DNA of 13,843 nucleotides from an uncultured Mailhella sp. (GCA_910579055.1 CAJTSU010000095.1:1-13843); one strand, 5' to 3'. Counted from the stretch's first letter, positions 7,520-13,813 are shown. Notes: generated by a model from the letters alone, not told the origin. A program made the numbers and translations.

Positions 7520-7816
7520 TTACAACCGCACCACGCCCCGGCGGCCCGCGCCGGGCAGAGGGCCGGAAGATGTTCTGACCGGACGGCTCTGGGCGGCGCG
7601 GGCTTCGCCGGCACGTTTGGCCTCGGCCATGGCTTCCTCTGCCTGCCTGCGCAGTTCAGGGGAAAGCTTGTTCATATCCGTTTTCTCACCGCATTGCTCA
7701 GGCAGACCGGCCTGCTCACGCAGGGCTTTTTCCTGCACTTCCAGACGGGAGAACTCTTCTTTAAGCGCCGCGAACTGCTCCATCTGCTTCTGCATATCCT
7801 GCTCGGTGTAAGCCAT
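7520..7816 (-). CDS. Small helical protein, putative SctA chaperone (SseA/CesAB position)
   Basis: A 98-aa charged protein. A coiled coil (about 7-35, MQKQMEQFAALKEEFSRLEV) is followed by a Cys/Pro-containing turn, a second helix (about 51-77, LSPELRRQAEEAMAEAKRAG) and a basic, disordered Arg/Gly tail. SseA (108 aa) and CesAB, the chaperones of SseB and EspA, are small coiled-coil proteins encoded just before or near the filament gene, and this gene is first in the operon directly before the EspA/SseB-like gene. I cannot confirm homology from sequence alone. The start is the ATG at 7816, with AAGGAG seven bases upstream. A longer reading from 7882 would start on top of the sigma-54 promoter (7876-7891) and upstream of its predicted transcription start, so it is rejected. 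Confidence 0.65.
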   Translation of the reverse strand: MAYTEQDMQKQMEQFAALKEEFSRLEVQEKALREQAGLPEQCGEKTDMNKLSPELRRQAEEAMAEAKRAGEARAAQSRPVRTSSGPLPGAGRRGVVRL

Positions 7817-7875
7817 ATTCAAAACTCCTTTGCTGATGGCGGCATGCTCTGCCCGAACATGCTCCCGATGTGACA

Positions 7876-7891
7876 AGCACAAATCGTGCCA
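7876..7891 (-). promoter_or_regulatory. Sigma-54 (-24/-12) promoter of the T3SS operon
   Basis: TGGCACGATTTGTGCT on the minus strand matches TGGCACG-N4-TTGCW at all but one position, with correct spacing between GG and GC. Predicted transcription starts near 7865, giving a leader of about 49 nt before the 98-aa gene at 7816. Sigma-54 promoters need an enhancer-binding activator, whose sites are expected upstream, in 7940-8020 or further. Confidence 0.72.
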
Positions 7892-7943
7892 AAGCTGAAA
7901 TACCTTGAAAAGTAAAGGAAGAAAAGAGACTGCGGATTTTTAT

Positions 7944-7990
7944 TGCCAAAAAAGTTGACGACGCAAAAAAAACTTTTCTCCACTTTGGCA
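7944..7990. repeat. Nested inverted repeats upstream of the T3SS operon promoter
   Basis: TGCCAAA (7944-7950) pairs with TTTGGCA (7984-7990), and AAAAGTT (7950-7956) with AACTTTT (7971-7977) inside it. The centre is about 100 bp upstream of the predicted minus-strand start, a usual distance for an activator site or a bendable A-tract element. CCAAAAAAGTTG (7946-7957) recurs exactly in inverted orientation at 8448-8459, in the sctW leader. Confidence 0.35.
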
Positions 7991-8188
7991 TTACCTTATA
8001 AAAACAGCTCGATACCCACAAGCAAAAAGGATAATACTCCTGAAGAATCCTCATGAACGCATCAATGTTTTCAGACTGATGACAAACCGCGCTTCGCGGA
8101 GGTTGCGCCGTCCAGGCCGCCAAAGCGTCTTGACGGAAAGGCACGAAAATTACTCGCCGCGCTGCTGAGGGAAATGCCCCCGCGGGCA

Positions 8189-8218
8189 GCCAACGGCGCG
8201 GCACCTTCAGCCGTTGGC
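8189..8218. repeat. 9-bp stem in the GC-rich part of the divergent region
   Basis: GCCAACGGC (8189-8197) and GCCGTTGGC (8210-8218) form a perfect stem with a 12-nt loop. Another hairpin, CCGCG-CTT-CGCGG, lies at 8087-8099. The GC-rich block 8085-8235 looks like an inserted folded repeat or a structured RNA rather than promoter DNA; I cannot name it. Confidence 0.4.
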
Positions 8219-8280
8219 GCGAAACGCCTTACGGATGAAGAGAGCATAGCTAAGCCGCGACCTGCTCGCAATGTTCGGGG

Positions 8281-8321
8281 CTGCCGACCTTTGTCAGCAG
8301 ACTCATGTCCTCAATATTGAG
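8281..8321. promoter_or_regulatory. Two dyads, candidate activator sites for sctW
   Basis: CTGC-C-GAC-CTTT-GTC-A-GCAG (8281-8300) has a 4+3-bp dyad with one mismatch, and CTCAATATTGAG (8310-8321) is a perfect 12-bp palindrome. Their centres lie about 140 and 116 bp upstream of the predicted sctW start, within the usual range for sigma-54 enhancer sites. Confidence 0.4.
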
Positions 8322-8404
8322 CGGAAAAAAGGAACCTTTCGCGGACGATCCTTGCCGTCCCGAACAGCGCATGATAATTTAAAAAAAACGAGCTTTCGGC
8401 TGTT

Positions 8405-8420
8405 CGGCACGATTCTGGCA
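8405..8420 (+). promoter_or_regulatory. Sigma-54 (-24/-12) promoter of sctW
   Basis: CGGCACGATTCTGGCA matches TGGCACG-N4-TTGCW except at two positions, with correct GG-GC spacing. Predicted start is near 8431, giving a leader of about 47 nt. It shares GGCACGATT with the opposing promoter. CCGAACAGC (8360-8368) and GCTGTTCGG (8399-8407) form a 9-bp inverted repeat that overlaps its -24 end. Confidence 0.7.
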
Positions 8421-8477
8421 TAGCGTCCTGAAGCGGGAGCTATCCGCCAACTTTTTTGGGAATCCGGAGCCATTACC

Positions 8478-9596
8478 ATGTCCATTGATTTTTCCATCCA
8501 GCAGCAGGGCGTAAACACGACGCAGCATGCGGGTTTTTCCTCCCCCTCCGCCGCTGTGGGTTCGCTGTTCGGCAATACGGCGGCGGTGGTGGAATCGCCC
8601 ATGTCGCTTCTGGCCGACGCCGCCGAGGAGCTGACCTTTGCCGCCGACACCACGGACGATTTCGAGCTGGAAGAACGCAAGGAACGCGATGAAATCGACG
8701 AGGCCATGGAGGAACGGGTCAGGAAGTATCAGGAGCTGATGCGCGAAAAGGGCGAAGCGGAGCAGATTGATCAGCTCAAGGACGCCATTCGTGCCCGTGA
8801 AGGCAGGGAACATGCCCTGCGCCAGGCCCGTCAGCGCTTCCCCGATCCTTCCGACGCATGGGCCGCCCTGAAGGAAATCCGCGACGAACTTGCGGGCGAC
8901 GCCGCGGTATCCTCCGAAACGCTGCGCGGCGTGGACGAGGCCCTTGCGGAACTGGAAACATCGGAAGGCCCGGCCATTCGTTCCGGCATTTGCGGGGCGC
9001 TGAACGCAAAGGGCTTCGGTTCCCTGGGGTCGCCTTCCGAACTCGGCGCGCTGTACCGGGGGGCGGTATGCGACTTTGCCGACGTCAACGAGCTGTACGC
9101 CCATATTCAGGAAGCATACGGCAATGACTTCGACGCCGCGCTGGATTTTCTTTACAAGACGCTGGCCAGCGACATGGCTGCCGATATGCCCAGCATGGAA
9201 AAGCCCCATCTGGAGCATGTCAACTCCGGCTTGGGGGAGCTTCGCTCACTCCAGAGCGCGCGCAGCCTGTGCGCGAAACTGCTGGATCGATGGGCTTCCG
9301 TACACGGCGTGAAAAACTGCCCGCTTGATGATATGGCCCTGCTCGGCAAGGTTGTGGCCCTGCGCAGGGAACATTTCATCAGCGGCACCCGGATCGCCCA
9401 ACTGGCGGACGAGGCCAGGGCCCCGGATATCGAACACAAGGTCTTATTCCTTCAGGAATTGCTCAATACCACGCGCTCTTTCGCTCCCTCGCTCTTTGAC
9501 GGAAACGAAGGCCGCATGAAGGTGCTCGACGCCGTGCAGGACGCCGTGGACGCCGCCATTGCCGAGGAGGATGCCTGGCTTGCCAGCCAGGAATAG
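8478..9596 (+). CDS. sctW: T3SS gatekeeper SctW (SepL/SsaL/InvE/MxiC/YopN-TyeA family)
   Basis: A 372-aa all-helical protein. It has a Ser/Gln/Ala-rich N-terminus (1-40) like a secretion signal, a charged coiled coil (about 60-125, with EERKERDEIDEAMEERV), a HrpJ-type helical core (about 130-255), and a TyeA-like C-terminal helical domain (about 270-372, including LCAKLLDRWASVHGV). The length equals single-chain gatekeepers such as InvE (372 aa) rather than split YopN plus TyeA. Gatekeepers sit at the cytoplasmic export gate and impose translocators before effectors. The ATG has CGGAG eight bases upstream. The gene has its own sigma-54-type promoter opposite the translocon operon. The usual following gene, an export-gate or chaperone gene, is missing: AT-rich foreign-looking DNA begins within 20 bases of the stop. 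Confidence 0.85.
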   Translation: MSIDFSIQQQGVNTTQHAGFSSPSAAVGSLFGNTAAVVESPMSLLADAAEELTFAADTTDDFELEERKERDEIDEAMEERVRKYQELMREKGEAEQIDQLKDAIRAREGREHALRQARQRFPDPSDAWAALKEIRDELAGDAAVSSETLRGVDEALAELETSEGPAIRSGICGALNAKGFGSLGSPSELGALYRGAVCDFADVNELYAHIQEAYGNDFDAALDFLYKTLASDMAADMPSMEKPHLEHVNSGLGELRSLQSARSLCAKLLDRWASVHGVKNCPLDDMALLGKVVALRREHFISGTRIAQLADEARAPDIEHKVLFLQELLNTTRSFAPSLFDGNEGRMKVLDAVQDAVDAAIAEEDAWLASQE

Positions 9597-9597
9597 C

Positions 9598-9613
9598 GAG
9601 AGAGAGAGAGAGA
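9598..9613. repeat. (GA)8 dinucleotide tract at the composition junction
   Basis: Eight GA units begin one base after the sctW stop. Everything to the left is GC-rich T3SS coding DNA; everything to the right is strongly AT-rich. The tract may be the recombination seam, and its length could vary by slippage. It is also the only purine-rich stretch able to act as a ribosome site for the next gene. Confidence 0.8.
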
Positions 9614-9620
9614 ATTTATA

Positions 9621-10472
9621 TTGCTAGCAAACAGCTATGCTCCAGATATTTTAAAGCAATGTAAGGAGAATAATATAAAAGATTGTATTATGCCATCGGC
9701 GATTTCATCATTTTTATATACGCCTGGAGAACTTGGAACAACTTTTAATGAATTTGATAAAATAGATGAAATAAGTGATTGTATGAATTTATTGTCAGAT
9801 GAAGAGTCAAAAATGATTTATAAAAATTTTATAAAATTTATTTGCACTTATAACAAAGATCTATTTAATTTTTATGACAAAAATATTTATTTCAATAAAG
9901 ATCTCAGATCTTCTATTAATTACAATTTTTTTGTTGATGTCGGAGCATATACGGGTGATACTCTTAAAGATTGGCTTTCTTATATTAATACTAGTCAAAA
10001 GTTTGGCTATGAAGCATTTGAACCTAATCCGAACGAGTTTATAAAATTAGAAAATTATGTAATGAGTATGACAGAATCTATCAAAAACAATATATATTTA
10101 TACAATTTTGCATTAGGTGATGAAAATAAATCATTGTATATTTCAAATAATGGAGTAGGATCAACAATATCAAATATTAAGGGGAGCGTCTGTGTTGATA
10201 CTTCTATAAAAAGGCTTGATGATATCACCCTTCATAATTCACCTACTGCTATAAAAGTTGACGTTGAAGGTTATGAAAAAGAGTTTCTAAATGGAGCAAC
10301 TTTTACAATTAAAGAATATAGACCTTCTCTTCTTGTTTGCATTTATCATAAAAAATATGATTTTTTTCAAATCCCTCTTAAATTGCATGAATTATGTCCA
10401 AACCACAAATTATATATAAGGCAACATATGCCTGTATATGGAGATACTGTATGTTATGCAATAAAATATTAA
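9621..10472 (+). CDS. FkbM-type SAM-dependent methyltransferase, apparently 5'-truncated
   Basis: A 283-aa cytosolic enzyme with a complete FkbM domain: SAM motif VDVGAYTGDT (105-114), acidic-loop motif EAFEPNPNEF (131-140), IKVDVEGYEKEFLNGA (211-226) and the late P-L-V-YHKK segment (235-245). FkbM proteins O-methylate sugars or polyketides; in this setting a surface-glycan sugar is likely. The first 30 residues (LANSYAPDILKQCKENNIKD) resemble the end of the Rossmann-like domain that precedes FkbM in many glycan-locus proteins, whose start would lie upstream. The reading frame is open back to the sctW stop, is the same frame as sctW, and holds only GA-encoded Arg-Glu repeats. The start used is TTG at 9621, with no good ribosome site. 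I infer loss of the N-terminal domain by a recombination; the methyltransferase part may still work. Confidence 0.75.
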   Translation: MLANSYAPDILKQCKENNIKDCIMPSAISSFLYTPGELGTTFNEFDKIDEISDCMNLLSDEESKMIYKNFIKFICTYNKDLFNFYDKNIYFNKDLRSSINYNFFVDVGAYTGDTLKDWLSYINTSQKFGYEAFEPNPNEFIKLENYVMSMTESIKNNIYLYNFALGDENKSLYISNNGVGSTISNIKGSVCVDTSIKRLDDITLHNSPTAIKVDVEGYEKEFLNGATFTIKEYRPSLLVCIYHKKYDFFQIPLKLHELCPNHKLYIRQHMPVYGDTVCYAIKY

Positions 10473-10572
10473 TTGGGGATCATTGCTGTTTGGCACTCCT
10501 GTCTTCTCTCATCTAACCTATAGGGTAAATCTATGATCCTAGCTACTTAAAAATTAAATAACCATCGGTAAT

Positions 10573-10589
10573 CCCCGGCTTTGCCGGGG
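10573..10589. repeat. GC-rich hairpin CCCCGGC-TTT-GCCGGGG in AT-rich DNA
   Basis: A perfect 7-bp stem with a three-base loop, in the 155-bp gap between the methyltransferase and the membrane-protein gene. No T-run follows on the plus strand (TCTACTTACT), so it is at best an imperfect terminator. Its composition contrasts with the surroundings, as mobile palindromic repeats often do. Confidence 0.5.
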
Positions 10590-10627
10590 TCTACTTACTC
10601 TTCAATACCTTTTGCCAGAGATTACAC

Positions 10628-13168
10628 ATGACATTGAAAACTACTACTTCAATTAAAGTTTTTTTATTCCTTTGTTTTAATCTACTCTTTGCCACTATGG
10701 GAATCTATTTTCAGTTAAAGTATTATCCCAGAGAGTCTATAAATCTTTTACCAGGTGCCGCCCCTTGGTTTAATATTAAAATGATTCCCATCTTTATTAG
10801 TTATATTTTGGGATGTATAGCCATTGGGTTGGCTTTTATCTTGGCATTATGGGGAGTACGTCCCAATTCTCGCTATGCTAATTTTGCTGCTTCTGACTAT
10901 TTTTGGCGTTTCTTCATATTTTGTTTTATTGTAAATGCTATATTTCTTAGCTTTGAAAATATTATAACTAGTATTTCTCCTGTCTTCATACTAGCATTGG
11001 CTATTATTAATCCTTATATATTTTCAAAAATACCATTATACTATTTTAAAAGAATATTATGTTATATGTATAAATCATGCAGTTATATTTTATTGATAGC
11101 CTCTTTTGCTTTTATTGGATTTCTTTACAAAGACTTTACATTTCACCAAGAGGTTATACTCAACCCCTTTTACCGTATGCCAGAATTATATTTAAAGTCA
11201 CAAAAATTTTTATTTGGATATAAATATGATGGATCTACCACTTCACTTATTAACGAGTTTAAACTTATGGGGAATCATGATAAAGCTGATATCAACAATA
11301 TATTTAATTGGAAAGACAATAGAGCCTGTATTCAGGTAGAAGAAAATTCTAAACAAATATATGAACTTACAAAAGAATATAGTAATATTTTAACTTTTGA
11401 AATGGGAGATATCATAAAAGGAAATGCTGCTCATATAATTTATCCTCCTATTCTATTTTATAAAGAAAATCGTCTTTGTGTTTTTGAGGCTGAAGGATTA
11501 AATATTCCTCTCGTAAATTACGTAAATAGAGTGCTGTGGAAAAAACTTAAAGATATTGGAATAAATAGGCCTAAAGAATTTCTTCTTGCAAAAAAAATGA
11601 ATGAACAAATTGATACAAATAAACTTATTGTTGAGGATTATCTAAAAGATATGGAATTAAACAACTACCATCAAATACTTGCACGAGGAGTTTTGAAACA
11701 TCAACAGCATTACTATATTCCCGCATTAGAATATGGACTCGGACGTCCTTTAAATGAAATTTCTCACCAGTATGGTTTAGGATTGACTTTAATATTGGCA
11801 AATTTGAGCAAAGTTTTATCTTCTGATGGTTTGTCGAGTTACGGTGTATTTCTATCCACTATGCCTTGGCTATGGTATATTAGTGTTATTATTTTCGTAG
11901 CTGCAATGTTTGGCATATTTCATAAACCAAATATTGTCATTATTCCTACACTTATCCTTGTTCTAAATCGTCTATATATGGGAGGAGAAGGAATTCTTGT
12001 GTCTGGAGGGATAGGTGTATATAGAACTCTTTTTTTTCCTATTCTGCTTTATTTTATTTATCGCTATTATTTAGAATTAACTATACAGAAGTTTTTTCTT
12101 TGTTGTGTTACTTCTTTAGTTTGTCTATTTATTAATTTTGAATTTGGCTTGTTCGCGGCATTATCTTTCTTAGGTGTTGAAATAATTTATTTTGTAATTC
12201 ACAAAAAATTTTCTTATTTTTGTCGCATTTTTTTTATTATATTATGTATTGTTATAGGTAAAACTTTATTTGATGTTGGTACAAATCCTATATCAAGTGT
12301 ATTTCTTCAGGGATATCTTTCAGTTCCTCTTCACTTAAAAGACTTATTATCACATTTTATTATATTTATAATGTGTTGCTTTGCATTTATTTATATGTAT
12401 AAAAGACAAAGCAAATATACATTTGTTTTTATTTTTTTAGTTTTTTTAAGGTATTTAATTTTAATATATTATATATGGAGTGGAATGAAAAATCATTATA
12501 CAGTATATTATACTGATATGATGATGCCGTTTGTTGTGTTTTTTGTTTTTATTTTATATGAAATAAATAAAAATAATATTATACATTTAGTTTTAACGTA
12601 TGCTATTGTAGCATTACTTGTTATTAATATTGTTAATAGGGTTCCAGGAACTTTTTATACTATTAATTCGTATAATAATGCTGTCGAATCTTGTAATATT
12701 TATGAATGGGAAAGTGCTGGTACACAATTTAAATCAACTCTTAATCCTGAGTTTTTTTCTGATACAGAAGCATTGATACAAAAATACACACCTGAAGACA
12801 CACCGTATATATATATTCTCTCACAATATGATAGCTTTCTTACTTTTATTAGTCGTAAATATAGTGCTATGCCACATTTTGATTTAACAGCTTTTTTGAT
12901 CACTCAAGAAATGAAGCAAAGTGTAATTGATTGTATAAAAATAAATAAACCTTATTATCTTTTTGTTGATAATGACATTGAATTACCATATGAATTCGAT
13001 TTGATTCCAAAAGCAACATTTAATAGTATTGCTCTTCATGCGGAATCGCGAAGTAAGGTATTGACTCTCAATCAAATGCGAGAAATTTATAAAGAAGTTA
13101 TTTCAGACTATACCCCTATTGAGCGTTCTAGGTTGATAACTGTGTATCAATACAATCCTCAAAAATAA
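10628..13168 (+). CDS. Large polytopic membrane protein, possible GT-C-type glycosyltransferase
   Basis: 846 aa, AT-rich codons, not recognised by name. About five N-terminal membrane segments (near 9-29, 52-75, 92-113, 115-135, 150-168), a long soluble loop (about 170-405), about nine further segments (413-670) and a soluble C-terminal domain (671-846). The end of the loop reads GVLKHQQHYYIPALEYGLGR (354-373), then SHQYGLG (379-385). A QYG motif after a long extracytoplasmic loop recalls uncharacterised GT-C-fold enzymes that transfer sugars from lipid carriers at the outer face of the inner membrane. The first-loop acidic pair normally used as catalytic base is not obvious. The ATG has only a weak AGAGA upstream. 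Located after an FkbM methyltransferase, it plausibly belongs to a surface-polysaccharide locus. An O-antigen polymerase or other exporter is an alternative. Confidence 0.6.
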   Translation: MTLKTTTSIKVFLFLCFNLLFATMGIYFQLKYYPRESINLLPGAAPWFNIKMIPIFISYILGCIAIGLAFILALWGVRPNSRYANFAASDYFWRFFIFCFIVNAIFLSFENIITSISPVFILALAIINPYIFSKIPLYYFKRILCYMYKSCSYILLIASFAFIGFLYKDFTFHQEVILNPFYRMPELYLKSQKFLFGYKYDGSTTSLINEFKLMGNHDKADINNIFNWKDNRACIQVEENSKQIYELTKEYSNILTFEMGDIIKGNAAHIIYPPILFYKENRLCVFEAEGLNIPLVNYVNRVLWKKLKDIGINRPKEFLLAKKMNEQIDTNKLIVEDYLKDMELNNYHQILARGVLKHQQHYYIPALEYGLGRPLNEISHQYGLGLTLILANLSKVLSSDGLSSYGVFLSTMPWLWYISVIIFVAAMFGIFHKPNIVIIPTLILVLNRLYMGGEGILVSGGIGVYRTLFFPILLYFIYRYYLELTIQKFFLCCVTSLVCLFINFEFGLFAALSFLGVEIIYFVIHKKFSYFCRIFFIILCIVIGKTLFDVGTNPISSVFLQGYLSVPLHLKDLLSHFIIFIMCCFAFIYMYKRQSKYTFVFIFLVFLRYLILIYYIWSGMKNHYTVYYTDMMMPFVVFFVFILYEINKNNIIHLVLTYAIVALLVINIVNRVPGTFYTINSYNNAVESCNIYEWESAGTQFKSTLNPEFFSDTEALIQKYTPEDTPYIYILSQYDSFLTFISRKYSAMPHFDLTAFLITQEMKQSVIDCIKINKPYYLFVDNDIELPYEFDLIPKATFNSIALHAESRSKVLTLNQMREIYKEVISDYTPIERSRLITVYQYNPQK

Positions 13169-13184
13169 TTTAAATATATTTAAA
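13169..13184. other. 16-bp perfect palindrome right after the membrane-protein stop
   Basis: TTTAAATATATTTAAA begins on the base after the TAA stop. It is all A/T, so chance in such DNA is not negligible. It might be a weak 3'-end structure or a protein-binding site. Confidence 0.35.
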
Positions 13185-13258
13185 ATATTAAGTTTTATCA
13201 TGATATGTTAAGAGAGATAATATACAAAAATTTTCGCGTAATATGAGAAATGGAGAAG

Positions 13259-13312
13259 CTCACTATATCGTGATAGTTTTGTTAATAAACAAAACTATCA
13301 CGATATAGTGAG
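13259..13312. repeat. Perfect 25-bp inverted repeat with 4-nt loop
   Basis: The left arm (13259-13283) begins CTCACTATATCGTGATAG and ends TTTTGTT; the right arm (13288-13312) is its exact reverse complement; the loop is AATA. No mismatch occurs in 25 bp, and one G-T pair could extend it. It lies about 90 bp after the membrane-protein stop. No T-run follows, so it is an unusually long hairpin for a simple terminator. The arms resemble insertion-sequence ends set head to head, as left by deletion of an element's middle, or a miniature hairpin element. Confidence 0.8.
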
Positions 13313-13606
13313 TCATTCTATGAGACGCATTAAGAATTTTTTTGCACTTCACAGCATGGCTTGCAACGATCCTATTCTCTTAGAACGATTGTGTTCTTCA
13401 CGACAAAAGAATGACATGCTCCATCAAGGTTTAGTATCGTTTAGAAAATTGCATTATTTTGTGATATACCAGATGCCTGCACAGGTATCATGCCGCTCAA
13501 AATAATATGCGTCTTTAAGATTATTAGAATCAGACTATCCTCAACGTGCTCGAGTGTGGAGTAACTGTTTGCAGTATATATTTTTTATATACTTTCGCGT
13601 GTATGG
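13313..13606. other. AT-rich stretch without a convincing gene
   Basis: Only a 65-codon open frame (GTG at 13308 inside the repeat arm, or ATG at 13320, to 13505) exists. It has no ribosome site and no family I recognise; it may be a decayed transposase or phage fragment. AGTATATA-TTTTT-TATATACT (13573-13593) forms an 8-bp A/T hairpin, possibly a weak transcription-end structure. Confidence 0.4.
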
Positions 13607-13813
13607 TCAATGACTCTCCTTACAAACGCCGCAAAATGCTCTGTAAATAGTGTTGGAAATAACCTTGACGCCGAGGGCGCGAGCGTAGCCAGCTTGGAGT
13701 GACGCCTCCCCCCGCCGCATGGTAATGCGGCATGGAGGAGGGCGGAGTGCGAACGCAGCTTCACGAGGCTGAAGCGAACCGGCTACACGTTGCCTTATCT
13801 CTGCTGTCGCCAT
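13607..13813 (-). CDS. Doubtful 68-aa reading frame in the structured GC-rich tail
   Basis: The frame starts at an ATG with GAAGGAG eight bases upstream and ends within the AT-rich part. The product is basic with no recognisable domain (MATAEIRQRVAGSLQPREAA, then Arg/Pro-rich, ending CGVCKESH). The DNA beneath it is full of hairpins (for example GCCGCAT-GGTA-ATGCGGC at 13714-13731), which suggests a folded repeat or RNA that merely happens to be open. Listed because of the good ribosome site only. Confidence 0.2.
   Translation of the reverse strand: MATAEIRQRVAGSLQPREAAFALRPPPCRITMRRGEASLQAGYARALGVKVISNTIYRAFCGVCKESH

Larger units (their letters stand above)
7853..8407. repeat. Four copies of the heptamer TGTTCGG
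   Basis: Copies lie at 7853-7859 (minus), 8272-8278 (plus), 8360-8366 (minus) and 8401-8407 (plus). Context varies as ATGTTCGGG (two copies) or CTGTTCGG (two copies). One copy is just past the predicted minus-strand transcription start, and another overlaps the -24 element of the sctW promoter. A fifth copy is inside sctW near 8568. Four exact 7-mers in about 660 bp is far more than chance, so a shared regulator site is likely. Confidence 0.5.
7817..8477. promoter_or_regulatory. 661-bp divergent control region between the T3SS operon and sctW
   Basis: No convincing gene lies here. It holds two outward-facing sigma-54-type promoters (7876-7891 minus, 8405-8420 plus), an A-rich part (about 7895-8045) with nested inverted repeats, a GC-rich folded part (about 8085-8235), two dyads (8281-8321) and four TGTTCGG heptamers. 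CATGCTC occurs twice as a direct repeat (7843-7849 and 7858-7864) in the minus-strand leader. The ATCAATGTTTTCA at 8061-8073 resembles an IHF site but is poorly placed relative to either promoter. Confidence 0.75.

Noticed and set aside
8071..8271. 66-codon minus-strand frame in the divergent region
   Set aside because: TTG start, no ribosome site, Ala/Ser/Arg-rich product over hairpin-forming DNA; more likely repeat or structured RNA than a gene.
8379..9218. 279-codon open frame on the minus strand
   Set aside because: Antisense to sctW and crosses the sctW promoter; the gatekeeper has a ribosome site, promoter and family layout.
9598..9613. (GA)8 as the start of a CRISPR or tandem-repeat array
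   Set aside because: A simple dinucleotide tract without spacers or longer repeat units; no CRISPR array is present in the window.
10495..10510. TTGGCACTCCTGTCTT as a third sigma-54 promoter
   Set aside because: The -24 half fits, but the GC of the -12 element is missing at the required spacing.
13308..13505. 65-codon plus-strand frame after the 25-bp inverted repeat
   Set aside because: GTG start lies inside the repeat arm, no ribosome site and no recognisable family; possibly a decayed mobile-element fragment but not supportable.
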